Below, piece after piece: positions 42,239-50,924 of a stretch of DNA of 64,000 nucleotides. The first letter of the stretch is position 1. Each line of letters begins with the position of its first letter. A model generated the notes under the pieces. That model was not told where the DNA came from, made no database searches, and worked only from the letters and a program-made list of their open reading frames with translations. The stretch is taken from assembly GCF_945952095.1 (NCBI RefSeq), contig NZ_CAMFHL010000002.1, positions 28,107-92,106 on the forward strand, given 5' to 3'. This stretch comes from an uncultured Arsenicibacter sp. GTDB taxonomy: Bacteria > Bacteroidota > Bacteroidia > Cytophagales > Spirosomataceae. The translations under genes and the position numbers were made by a program.

Positions 42239-44972
42239 TCTGACTATTACGCTTTGCTCACTGCTCTACCTGAGTATTCTGTTTGGCATTGCTTTCTGGG
42301 CCGAAAGGCGTAGCAGGCAGGGCGGGAGCCTGCTCAACAGTCCGTATTTCTATGCGTTGTCGCTGGCGGTTTACTGCACTGCCTGGACGTTTTACGGTAG
42401 TGTCGGGCGGGCGGCGTCGGGGGGCATTGAGTTTTTGTCGGTTTACATCGGACCTACGCTGACAGTGCCCCTCTGGTGGTCGGTGCTGCGCAAGATTATC
42501 CGCATTTGTAAAGTACAGCGTATCACGAGTATTGCCGATTTTATATCTGCCCGCTACGGCAAAAACCGTGGGATCGGCGTCATGATTACCATACTCTGTG
42601 TGATTGGCATTATTCCCTACATTTCCATTCAGCTAAAGGCAATTGCCGAAAGTTTCGCGGTGTTGTCGGGCCAGTCGCTGGTTGGCCCGACACCCATCTG
42701 GCTCAGTGATCAGTCGTTTTACATGACGCTGATTCTGGCGGCCTTTACCATTCTGTTCGGCACCCGTAAACTGGAGGCTACCGAGCGCCACGAGGGACTG
42801 GTCACTGCCATTGCGTTTGAATCAGTCATTAAACTCATTGCCTTTGTTGCCGTCGGGGTTTATGTGACCTATGGCCTGTTCGACGGCCCGGCGGATATTT
42901 TCGGCCGCGCCGGAAAGCTACCGGAGCTCAGGCAGCATTTTGTGTTTCATTCCGGTCATTCGACCACTGAATGGTTGTGGTACATTGTCCTGTCGATGCC
43001 CGCCATTCTCTTTTTGCCCCGTCAGTTTCAGGTGGCCGTGGTCGAAAACGTGGATGAACGCCACCTGAATAAAGCCATGTGGTTGTTTCCGCTCTACATG
43101 TTTGTGATCTGTCTGTTTGTGTTGCCGCTGGCGTTCGGCGGTAAGCTGATTCTGAATAACCCCATTGACGATGCCGACGTATATGTGCTGTCGTTACCGC
43201 TACATTTCGGCGAAAAGGGCCTTGCATTACTGGCTTATATCGGAGGATTTTCGGCTGCGTCCAGCATGATTATTGTGGAGACAACAGCACTAAGTGTGAT
43301 GATATCCAATAACTTAGTCATGCCGTTGCTGGTAAGCCGTCCGTCATGGCAGAAGCAGATCGGCAACGCATGGAGTACGTTTGTGATCAATATCCGGCGG
43401 CTGGCCATTCTGGGGATGCTGTTGCTGGCCTATGAGTATTACCGTGAAGTATCCCATCATTTTTCACTGGTTTCGGTCGGTATGATGTCGTTTGCGGCCG
43501 TTGCGCAGTTTACGCCGGCCATCATCGGCGGTATTTACTGGAAACGCGGTTCGCAGGCAGGGGCGCGGTTAGGCCTGATCCTCGGCGCATCGGTCTGGTT
43601 TTATACCCTGATTGTACCGACGCTGGTAACCGCCGGTCTGCTGCCTGCACACTGGATGACAGAAGGCCCGATGGGTCAGGGGTGGCTGCGGCCGTATACC
43701 TTGTTCGGGCTCCAGGGCTTTGACCCGATTTCGCATTCCGTTTTCTGGTCGTTTTTTGTCAATATCGGCGGCTACGTCTGGGGATCGCTATATCGTCCGC
43801 AAAGCCCGCTCGACCACAATCAGGCGGTGTTGTTTGTGGATGTTTTCGAGTATGCCCGCCGCTACGACAGTTCGGTGGCCTGGAAAGGGAAGGTGCTGGT
43901 CAGCGATCTGAACGCATTGCTCACGACGTTTTTCGGTGAAGAGCGGGCAACGCGTGCCATGGAGCGCTATATGCGTAAACACCAGCTGAATACGCAGAAT
44001 TACCTCGCAGAGTCACGGCTGGTTAACTACACTGAAAAGCTGCTGGCAGGGGCGGTCGGAACGGCATCGGCCCGTATTTTGATCTCGTCCGTAGCCAAGG
44101 AAGAACCCATTGCGCTGGACGAAGTAATTAAGATTCTGAAGGTATCGCACGAATTACTGACCGTTAATAAGGAACTGCGGCGCAAATCCATTGAACTGGA
44201 AAAGCTGACGGCACAATTGCAGGAAGCCAATGAGCTGCTGAAGGCCGCCGATCAGCAGAAAGACGATTTCCTGTCGACGGTGACCCACGAAATCCGGACG
44301 CCGATAACGGCAATCCGCGCCTTGTCGGAGATTCTGCACGATAATGATGAAATGGATCAGGAAACACGCCGGCATTTTCTGGGTACCATCATCAAGGAGT
44401 CGGAACGGCTAACCCGGCTAATTAATCAGGTACTTGATTTAGAGCGGATCGAGTCGGGCCGGAATAAACTCCTGATGGAGCCGGCTGATATGGCGGCCGT
44501 CATTCAGGACGCGGTCGAGAGTGTAGAGCAACTTGCCACTGACAAACGCATGCAGCTGGAGGTCGTTAATACCTGCCCTGATACAACACTGGTCGTTGAC
44601 CGTGACCGGATCATGCAGGTACTCATCAATTTACTGTCGAACGCTATTAAGTTCTGTGAGGAAGATAAAGGCCATATTCTGGTCAGGGCCGATCTTCAGG
44701 GAATGTGGTACGTCGTTGCTGTAGCCGATAACGGGCATGGCATTGACCCCAGGTATCATGCCCTGATCTTCGAAAAATTCTACCAGACTCAGGACCGGAA
44801 TACCCGCAAGCCCAAAGGCAGTGGTCTGGGGCTGGCTATTACCCGCAAGATACTGGAATTACATAACGGCAGTATCGAGGTCGAGAGCCGCCCCGATCAG
44901 GGAGCAACCTTCATCGTCCGGTTACCGTTAACACAGTTTGAGCGGCTTGCATCTGTGCAGGAACTTGGATAA
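42231..44972 (+). CDS. Sodium:solute symporter - STAC - histidine kinase fusion (CrbS/CbrA-like sensor)
   Basis: 913 residues. Residues 1-520 are a sodium:solute symporter domain with 12-13 TM segments (AWTFYGSVGRAASGG, FLPRQFQVAVVENVDERH). Residues about 550-620 are a STAC linker (LNALLTTFFGE, LLAGAVGTASARILISS). A coiled coil (640-675) leads to HisKA with His686 in STVTHEIRTP and an HATPase domain with NAIKFC, DNGHGID and GSGLGLAI. Unlike CrbS/CbrA, no PAS domain is evident. The family couples transport-like sensing of a nutrient to a kinase, and CrbS-CrbR controls acs in Vibrio and Pseudomonas. The neighbouring acs and prpE-like genes fit that role. Confidence 0.92.
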   Translation: MSSLTITLCSLLYLSILFGIAFWAERRSRQGGSLLNSPYFYALSLAVYCTAWTFYGSVGRAASGGIEFLSVYIGPTLTVPLWWSVLRKIIRICKVQRITSIADFISARYGKNRGIGVMITILCVIGIIPYISIQLKAIAESFAVLSGQSLVGPTPIWLSDQSFYMTLILAAFTILFGTRKLEATERHEGLVTAIAFESVIKLIAFVAVGVYVTYGLFDGPADIFGRAGKLPELRQHFVFHSGHSTTEWLWYIVLSMPAILFLPRQFQVAVVENVDERHLNKAMWLFPLYMFVICLFVLPLAFGGKLILNNPIDDADVYVLSLPLHFGEKGLALLAYIGGFSAASSMIIVETTALSVMISNNLVMPLLVSRPSWQKQIGNAWSTFVINIRRLAILGMLLLAYEYYREVSHHFSLVSVGMMSFAAVAQFTPAIIGGIYWKRGSQAGARLGLILGASVWFYTLIVPTLVTAGLLPAHWMTEGPMGQGWLRPYTLFGLQGFDPISHSVFWSFFVNIGGYVWGSLYRPQSPLDHNQAVLFVDVFEYARRYDSSVAWKGKVLVSDLNALLTTFFGEERATRAMERYMRKHQLNTQNYLAESRLVNYTEKLLAGAVGTASARILISSVAKEEPIALDEVIKILKVSHELLTVNKELRRKSIELEKLTAQLQEANELLKAADQQKDDFLSTVTHEIRTPITAIRALSEILHDNDEMDQETRRHFLGTIIKESERLTRLINQVLDLERIESGRNKLLMEPADMAAVIQDAVESVEQLATDKRMQLEVVNTCPDTTLVVDRDRIMQVLINLLSNAIKFCEEDKGHILVRADLQGMWYVVAVADNGHGIDPRYHALIFEKFYQTQDRNTRKPKGSGLGLAITRKILELHNGSIEVESRPDQGATFIVRLPLTQFERLASVQELG

Positions 44973-45056
44973 GTCTTGTTCTATTTAAATATTTGCACCT
45001 GAGTTATTGTGGGGCACAGGAGCAGCCCGCTGCCAGGTGAGGTAACTAATTGAACT

Positions 45057-45425
45057 ATGCTGAAAGTACTGATTGCCGACGATGAGCCTAATATTCTGAT
45101 GTCTCTCGAATTTCTGATGAAAAAAGAGGGGTACAGGGTATATATTGCCCGGGACGGGGGCGAGGCGTTTGATCTGATTCAGCAGGAAAAACCGGACTTG
45201 TTATTACTCGATATCATGATGCCGCGGATGGATGGCTACGAACTTTGTCAGTTCGTGAAACAGCATCCTGACTACCGGCACGCGAAAGTGATCTTCCTGA
45301 GTGCCAAAAGTAAAGACCTTGATGTGCAGAAAGGCTATGACGTTGGCGGTGACCTGTATATTCCGAAACCATTCTCAACCCGCGACCTGATCGCAAAAAT
45401 TAATCAGCTGAAGGCTGCTGCCTGA
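45057..45425 (+). CDS. Stand-alone response regulator receiver
   Basis: 122 residues, a single REC domain: acidic pair Asp8/Asp9, phospho-acceptor Asp52 (LLDIMMP), Ser82 in FLSAKSK and Lys103 in YIPKPF. It lies 84 bp after the symporter-kinase and is its likely partner. It has no DNA-binding or enzymatic output domain, unlike CrbR or CbrB, so it must signal by protein interaction or pass phosphate onwards. Confidence 0.92.
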   Translation: MLKVLIADDEPNILMSLEFLMKKEGYRVYIARDGGEAFDLIQQEKPDLLLLDIMMPRMDGYELCQFVKQHPDYRHAKVIFLSAKSKDLDVQKGYDVGGDLYIPKPFSTRDLIAKINQLKAAA

Positions 45426-45458
45426 ACAAGACAGCAAACAGCACGATATGACAGTTAC

Positions 45459-45500
45459 AGCGCAGCGATTACCGGCCGGTAATCGCTGCGCTGCGTTTTA
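45459..45500 (+). terminator. Perfect 34-bp palindrome followed by T-run
   Basis: AGCGCAGCGATTACCGG (45459-45475) is directly followed by its exact complement (45476-45492), then GCGTTTTAC. It probably terminates the receiver gene. The palindrome has no loop. Confidence 0.7.
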
Positions 45501-45561
45501 CGTGACTGTAAATTAACAGATAAGCCGTTCCCGGGCAGCAGGTTATATTAAAATAGTTGTC

Positions 45562-45578
45562 TATAGCAATTTAGCGAA
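45562..45578 (+). promoter_or_regulatory. 17-bp motif upstream of the PrpE-like gene
   Basis: TATAGCAATTTAGCGAA, 16 of 17 identical to the motif at the InsA-like promoter. It lies between a possible -33 GTTG (45556-45559) and a possible -7 AAGTTTTG (45577-45584). Confidence 0.55.
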
Positions 45579-45618
45579 GTTTTGTAGCTTAAATACTGTC
45601 CTTTTTGCCGGGAGCTCT

Positions 45619-45666
45619 CTACCTTTAGTCTGTAATTTGACAATTCCCTTAATTTTTTGACCTATG
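45619..45666 (+). promoter_or_regulatory. Conserved leader shared with acs
   Basis: The 48 bases before and into the start codon are nearly the same as those at 47699-47746 before acs, including TTTGACAATTCC and TTAATTTTTTGACCTATGC. The start of the InsA-like gene keeps the shorter CTTTTTGACCTGAACATG. Points to a shared 5' UTR control or a duplicated control region. Confidence 0.55.
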
Positions 45667-47592
45667 CATAGTCTGACTACACAATCATACAAAGAGCGCT
45701 ATGCCCGCAGTTTAGCCGACCCTGAGGCATTCTGGGCCGAACAGGCACAGTACATTCCCTGGTACACTGCACCCACACAAATCCTGTCGACCGACGACGA
45801 GGGGCTGACCCGCTGGTATACGGGCGGAAAACTGAATACCTGCTATGCGGCCATTGATTACCATGTTGAACAAGGGCGGGGGGCGCAAACGGCTCTGATC
45901 TATGACTCACCGGTAACAAAAACCGTACAGACGTTTACCTATAGCGAATTACAGGATGAGGTGTCGCGTCTGGCAGGGTTACTGCAAATGCTGGGGGTCG
46001 GAAAGGGAGATACAGTTGTCATTTATATGCCTATGGTGCCCGAAGCTGCCTTCGCCTTATTAGCCTGTGCCCGCATTGGTGCCATTCACTCGGTCGTGTT
46101 CGGCGGGTTTGCGCCCCACGAACTGGCGATCCGTATTGACGATGCTAAACCAACGGTAATTCTGTCGGCGTCGTGCGGAATTGAGTTTGAGAAGGTAATT
46201 CCCTATAAACCACTGTTAGACGAAGCCCTTCGTCAGTCAGCACATCAGCCGGTCCGCTGCCTGATTCTGCAACGGCCTATGCATCCGGCAGCGCTTCATC
46301 CGCGCCGGGATCTGGACTGGCAGGCGTCTGTTGCGCAGGCAAATCCGGTTGGCTGCATGCCGCTGGATGCCACCGATCCGTTGTATATCCTGTATACGTC
46401 CGGCACGACCGGAAAACCCAAGGGCATTGTCCGTGATAACGGCGGGCATGCGGTTGCGCTGGCCTATAGCCTGCGGGCCATCTATGACGTAAAGCCCGGG
46501 GATGTATTCTGGGCCGCTTCTGATGTGGGTTGGGTTGTAGGACATAGCTACATTGTCTACGGCCCGCTGATTCAGGGCTGTACTACAGTTTTGTTTGAAG
46601 GAAAACCCGTCCGGACGCCGGATGCCGGTACGTTCTGGCGGGTAATCGAGCAGCATGGTGTTAACGTACTGTTCACCGCTCCGACGGCGTTCCGCGCGAT
46701 CCGGAAGGAAGATCCGGAAGCCTTGCTGCGGAACAAGTATGATATAAGCAGCCTGCGGTACCTGTTTCTGGCCGGTGAGCGGTGCGACCCGCCAACGCTG
46801 CACTGGTTGCAGGAGGTGGTGCCGGTGCCGGTGATCGACCACTGGTGGCAAACCGAATCCGGCTGGCCGATGGTCGCCAATCAGATGGGTATTGAGCCGG
46901 TGCCGGTGAAGGCCGGTTCGGCTACCTGGCCGGTCTGTGGCTTCAATCTACAGATTCTGGGAGAAAACGGGCAACCGCTCGGGCCGGATGAAGAAGGGTA
47001 TGTGTGCCTTAAATTGCCGCTGCCGCCGGGCAGCCTGCCGACGCTCTGGAACGATACGCCGCGGTTCCGGCAATCCTACCTGAGTCGTTTTCCAGGGTAT
47101 TACCTGACCGGTGACGGCGGTTATATCGACGACGACGGGTATGTGTACATCATGGGGCGCGTCGACGATGTGATCAATGTGGCCGGACACCGGCTGTCAA
47201 CCGGCGAAATGGAAGAAATGGTCGGCAGTCATCCGGCTGTAGCAGAATGCGCGGTGATTGGTATTGCCGATGAACTGCGCGGGCAGCGGCCGGTTGGGCT
47301 GGTCGTTTTGAAAGACGGAGTTGAGGTTGATGAGCCGCATCTGGAAGCAGAGCTGGTCGGCATCATCCGTGACCGGATCGGGGCGGTGGCCTACTTCCGG
47401 AACGCACTGGTTGTAAAACGGCTGCCGAAAACCCGTTTCGGAAAAAGTTTGCGGAAAACCATCCGGGAGATAGCCGATGGCGGGCCCTATGCCGTACCAT
47501 CTACAATTGATGATCCGGCTATTCTGGACGAAATCCGGGCCAGGCTGATGACGCAGAATATTGGCCATGCTTTCCGCTTCCAGGCGATATGA
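45664..47592 (+). CDS. prpE: Acyl-CoA synthetase, propionyl-CoA synthetase (PrpE)-like
   Basis: 642 residues. AMP-binding core YILYTSGTTGKPKGIVRD, the Acs/PrpE pair WAASDVGWVVGHSYIVYGPL, adenylate motif WWQTESGWP, hinge GRVDDVINVAGHRL and the acetylation-regulated lysine region PKTRFGKSLRK are all present. IVRDNGGHAVAL and GWP in place of GG favour propionate or another short acid over acetate. It forms acyl-AMP and then acyl-CoA. It is a paralogue of the next gene with a conserved leader, so the two are likely co-regulated. Confidence 0.9.
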   Translation: MHSLTTQSYKERYARSLADPEAFWAEQAQYIPWYTAPTQILSTDDEGLTRWYTGGKLNTCYAAIDYHVEQGRGAQTALIYDSPVTKTVQTFTYSELQDEVSRLAGLLQMLGVGKGDTVVIYMPMVPEAAFALLACARIGAIHSVVFGGFAPHELAIRIDDAKPTVILSASCGIEFEKVIPYKPLLDEALRQSAHQPVRCLILQRPMHPAALHPRRDLDWQASVAQANPVGCMPLDATDPLYILYTSGTTGKPKGIVRDNGGHAVALAYSLRAIYDVKPGDVFWAASDVGWVVGHSYIVYGPLIQGCTTVLFEGKPVRTPDAGTFWRVIEQHGVNVLFTAPTAFRAIRKEDPEALLRNKYDISSLRYLFLAGERCDPPTLHWLQEVVPVPVIDHWWQTESGWPMVANQMGIEPVPVKAGSATWPVCGFNLQILGENGQPLGPDEEGYVCLKLPLPPGSLPTLWNDTPRFRQSYLSRFPGYYLTGDGGYIDDDGYVYIMGRVDDVINVAGHRLSTGEMEEMVGSHPAVAECAVIGIADELRGQRPVGLVVLKDGVEVDEPHLEAELVGIIRDRIGAVAYFRNALVVKRLPKTRFGKSLRKTIREIADGGPYAVPSTIDDPAILDEIRARLMTQNIGHAFRFQAI

Positions 47593-47641
47593 CCGGACGA
47601 TCCTCTTACAGAATTGCCGGATACTATCAATTTTGTCATTC

Positions 47642-47658
47642 TATACTATTTTAGCAAA
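47642..47658 (+). promoter_or_regulatory. 17-bp motif upstream of acs
   Basis: TATACTATTTTAGCAAA, 14 of 17 matches to the consensus, 86 bp before the acs start. A TTTG at 47632-47635 is a possible -33 box. A hairpin GAAAC..TCCTTT / AAAGGA.GTTTC (47670-47699) follows in the leader. Confidence 0.5.
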
Positions 47659-47743
47659 GTTTTAACGTAGAAACGTTCCTTTTTTCGAAAGGAGGTTTCT
47701 ACCTTTAACCCGACATTTGACAATTCCTTTAATTTTTTGACCT

Positions 47744-49651
47744 ATGCGTATCCGAACCTTTGACGAATATCAGGCTGCATATAATCATAGCGTAGAAGAC
47801 CCGGAAGGTTTCTGGGCAGAGATTGCTCAGGAATTCCAATGGCGGAAACCCTGGAAAAAAGTACTTCAGTGGAACTTCGAAAAAGCGGAAACCAAGTGGT
47901 TTCAGGGCGGTAAACTGAACATCACTGAAAACGCACTGGACCGTAACGTGCGGGAACGCCCGAACTATCCGGCGATCATCTGGGAGCCTAATGACCCGCA
48001 TGAGCCAAGCGTTACGTTTACCTATAAAATGCTGCATGAATACGTCTGCCGCTTTGCTAACGTATTGAAGCGCAATGGCGTGCAGAAAGGCGACCGCGTC
48101 TGTATCTACATGCCGATGGTACCTGAACTGGCCGTGGCCGTACTGGCCTGTGCCCGGATCGGTGCGATTCACTCAGTGGTATTCGGTGGTTTCTCGGCGC
48201 AGTCAATCGCTGACCGGATCAATGACTCGGCGTGTTCGGTCGTCATAACGTCGGACGGGGCGTCGCGCGGTAACAAGCAGATTCCGATGAAGGATACCGT
48301 GGATGATGCCCTGATCGGCTGCCCGACGGTGAAGAAAGTCATTGTGTTAACCCACACCCGTACGGCCGTGTCGATGCTGAAAGGCCGCGACGTATGGTGG
48401 GAGGCTGAAATGAAACAGGTGACTTCGGATTGCCCGGCCGAAGAAATGGACGCCGAAGATCCGCTCTTCATTCTCTATACCTCCGGATCAACCGGCAAGC
48501 CGAAAGGCGTCGTGCATACCTGCGGCGGCTATATGGTTTTTGCCGCCTATACTTTCCAGAATGTGTTCCAGTATGAGCCCGGCGACATCCATTTCTGTAC
48601 CGCCGATATTGGCTGGATTACCGGTCACAGCTACATCGTCTACGGTCCGCTGCTGACGGGTGCTACTTCGCTGATGTTCGAAGGGGTACCGACCTATCCG
48701 GACGCCGGCCGTTTCTGGGATATTGTCGATAAGCATAAGGTTAATATTCTTTACACGGCACCAACGGCGATCCGGTCGCTGATGGGTTTCGGCCTGCAAC
48801 CGCTCGAAGGCAAAGATCTGAGCAGCCTGCGCGTACTGGGTTCAGTCGGGGAGCCGATCAACGAAGAAGCATGGCACTGGTACGATGAGCATATCGGTAA
48901 AGGGAACTGCCCGATTGTCGATACGTGGTGGCAAACCGAAACCGGCGGTATCCTGATTTCCCCGCTGGCCGGCATCACCAAAACCAAACCAACGTACGCC
49001 ACTCTGCCGCTGCCGGGCGTTCAGCCGATTCTGGTTGATGAAAACGGCAAGGAAATCGAAGGCAACGGCGTGAGCGGTAACCTGTGCATTAAATTCCCGT
49101 GGCCGGGCATTATCCGGACTACATGGGGCGACCACGAGCGCTGCCGGACCAACTACTTCGCAACCTATCCGGGCCTGTATTTCACCGGCGACGGTTGTCT
49201 GCGCGATGAAGACGGGTATTACCGGATTACGGGCCGTGTCGATGACGTGCTGAACGTATCAGGCCACCGGATTGGTACTGCCGAGGTTGAAAACGCCATC
49301 AATATGCACACCGGCGTGGTAGAAAGTGCGGTGGTAGGCTACCCGCACGACATCAAAGGCCAGGGCATTTATGCCTATGTGATCACGGAGAGCGATCCGG
49401 ACCACGAAGTAGACCTGATCCGCCGCGATATTCTGGCAACGGTAAGCCGGATTATCGGGCCGATTGCCAAGCCGGATAAAATTCAGTTTGTAAAAGGGTT
49501 GCCTAAAACCCGTTCAGGCAAAATCATGCGCCGTATTCTCCGCAAAATTGCCGAGGGCGACGTATCAAACCTGGGCGATACATCAACACTGCTTGATCCG
49601 TCGGTAGTCGATGACATCAAGACCGGTGCGTTAGTCGAAGTAAAAGCTTAA
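47744..49651 (+). CDS. acs: Acetyl-CoA synthetase (AMP-forming)
   Basis: 635 residues, near the usual 650. FILYTSGSTGKPKGVVHTCGGY, CTADIGWITGHSYIVYGPL, WWQTETGG with the acetate-pocket Trp, GRVDDVLNVSGHR and PKTRSGKIMRR are canonical Acs motifs; the last carries the lysine regulated by acetylation. It activates acetate to acetyl-CoA for the TCA cycle. Last gene of the carboxylate island and followed by a terminator. Confidence 0.95.
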   Translation: MRIRTFDEYQAAYNHSVEDPEGFWAEIAQEFQWRKPWKKVLQWNFEKAETKWFQGGKLNITENALDRNVRERPNYPAIIWEPNDPHEPSVTFTYKMLHEYVCRFANVLKRNGVQKGDRVCIYMPMVPELAVAVLACARIGAIHSVVFGGFSAQSIADRINDSACSVVITSDGASRGNKQIPMKDTVDDALIGCPTVKKVIVLTHTRTAVSMLKGRDVWWEAEMKQVTSDCPAEEMDAEDPLFILYTSGSTGKPKGVVHTCGGYMVFAAYTFQNVFQYEPGDIHFCTADIGWITGHSYIVYGPLLTGATSLMFEGVPTYPDAGRFWDIVDKHKVNILYTAPTAIRSLMGFGLQPLEGKDLSSLRVLGSVGEPINEEAWHWYDEHIGKGNCPIVDTWWQTETGGILISPLAGITKTKPTYATLPLPGVQPILVDENGKEIEGNGVSGNLCIKFPWPGIIRTTWGDHERCRTNYFATYPGLYFTGDGCLRDEDGYYRITGRVDDVLNVSGHRIGTAEVENAINMHTGVVESAVVGYPHDIKGQGIYAYVITESDPDHEVDLIRRDILATVSRIIGPIAKPDKIQFVKGLPKTRSGKIMRRILRKIAEGDVSNLGDTSTLLDPSVVDDIKTGALVEVKA

Positions 49652-49675
49652 TTAGTGTTTGTTTGATTCTCGCGG

Positions 49676-49710
49676 AACCCCGTCTGACGTTGCGTTGGGC
49701 GGGGTTTTTG
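49676..49710 (+). terminator. Terminator of acs
   Basis: AACCCCG (49676-49682) pairs with CGGGGTT (49700-49706), followed by TTT. The loop region CTGACGTTGCG is imperfect. Confidence 0.65.
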
Positions 49711-49774
49711 TTTGTTGCCGTGTAAACTCTTCGGGCGGGATGCCTGTTGAAGGATAAAACCAAAACGACGATTT

Positions 49775-50707
49775 ATGAAAGCAGTTGTTCTGACAGACTG
49801 GGGAGGAGCGGAGAACTTTACAGTGCAGGAAGTTGCTAAACCCGCCATTAAGGCCGACGAAGTACTGATTCAGGTAAAAGCATTCGGTGTGAATCCCGCC
49901 GATTATAAGACACGGAGCGGCGTTGCGCCTTACGCAAAAGCCTATTCACATCCGATTATTCTGGGCTGGGACGCCGCCGGTGAAGTTGTGGAAACCGGTG
50001 TAAACGTTACCCGGTTCAGCGTTGGTGATGCGGTATATGGCATGATTAACTTTCCGTCGCCCGCACACGCCTATGCGGAATACATTGCTGCCCCCGAAGC
50101 GCATCTGGCCCTGAAGCCTGAGGGCCTTTCGTTCGAGGCAGCGGCGGCTGCACCGCTGGCCGCCCTGACCGCGTTTCAGGGGTTACTGGAACATGGCAGA
50201 CTTCAGGCGGGGGAAACCGTACTGATTCAGGCGGCGTCGGGTGGCGTTGGTCACCTGGCCGTTCAGATTGCGAAAGCGTACGGTGCCCGCGTGATCGGGA
50301 CCGCATCGGGCAAAAACGAAGCCTTTGTCAACTCGCTGGGCGCCGACGAATTCATTGATTATAAAATGACCAAAGTAGCCGACGCCGTCAGCAATGTTGA
50401 TCTGGTATTTGACTGCTCGGGCGCCGATACCATTTTTGAGTCGGCAAAGGTGCTGAAGCCGGGCGGCCGGCTCATTTCAATCGCCTACGGTGCGATGGAT
50501 AAAGTCCTGGCCGAACGCCCCGACATCCACGCCGAACGGATCCTGGTACATACGAGTGCTGCGGATATGGAAAGCATCAGCAACCTGATTGCCGATGGAA
50601 AACTGACCATTACCGTACAGGCAGTACTACCGGCAGACCACATGCCCGAAGCGCATCAGCAGCTGGAAAGCCGCCGGACTTCCGGTAAGATTGTGCTTCA
50701 TTTTTAA
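49775..50707 (+). CDS. NADP-dependent quinone oxidoreductase-like MDR protein
   Basis: 310 residues, zinc-free medium-chain dehydrogenase/reductase. FGVNPADYKTRSG, GWDAAGEVVETG, the nucleotide motif IQAASGGVGHLAVQIAKAYGA and LVFDCSGAD are typical of the QOR subfamily. The structural and catalytic zinc cysteines of alcohol dehydrogenases are absent. Likely reduces quinones or enones with NADPH. Monocistronic, between two terminators. Confidence 0.88.
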   Translation: MKAVVLTDWGGAENFTVQEVAKPAIKADEVLIQVKAFGVNPADYKTRSGVAPYAKAYSHPIILGWDAAGEVVETGVNVTRFSVGDAVYGMINFPSPAHAYAEYIAAPEAHLALKPEGLSFEAAAAAPLAALTAFQGLLEHGRLQAGETVLIQAASGGVGHLAVQIAKAYGARVIGTASGKNEAFVNSLGADEFIDYKMTKVADAVSNVDLVFDCSGADTIFESAKVLKPGGRLISIAYGAMDKVLAERPDIHAERILVHTSAADMESISNLIADGKLTITVQAVLPADHMPEAHQQLESRRTSGKIVLHF

Positions 50708-50734
50708 GGGATTAAAAAAAAATAAATAACCCGG

Positions 50735-50768
50735 AAAGGCTCTGATGAAACGTCAGAGCCTTTTTTAT
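50735..50768 (+). terminator. Rho-independent terminator after the oxidoreductase gene
   Basis: AAAGGCTCTGA (50735-50745) and TCAGAGCCTTT (50753-50763) with a T-run to 50766. Confidence 0.88.
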
Positions 50769-50924
50769 GATCTATAGCGCAGGATCGCAACGATATTCGG
50801 TAAATTGACGTATTAGACAAACAAATGTGGCGTCTTTAAGAACTATAGTGCCATAATGAGGTAGTAAGGCGAGTGTGTGTTAAGAAAGTATTTGGTTTGA
50901 GCGTCAACGTTTACTTAAAGTATT

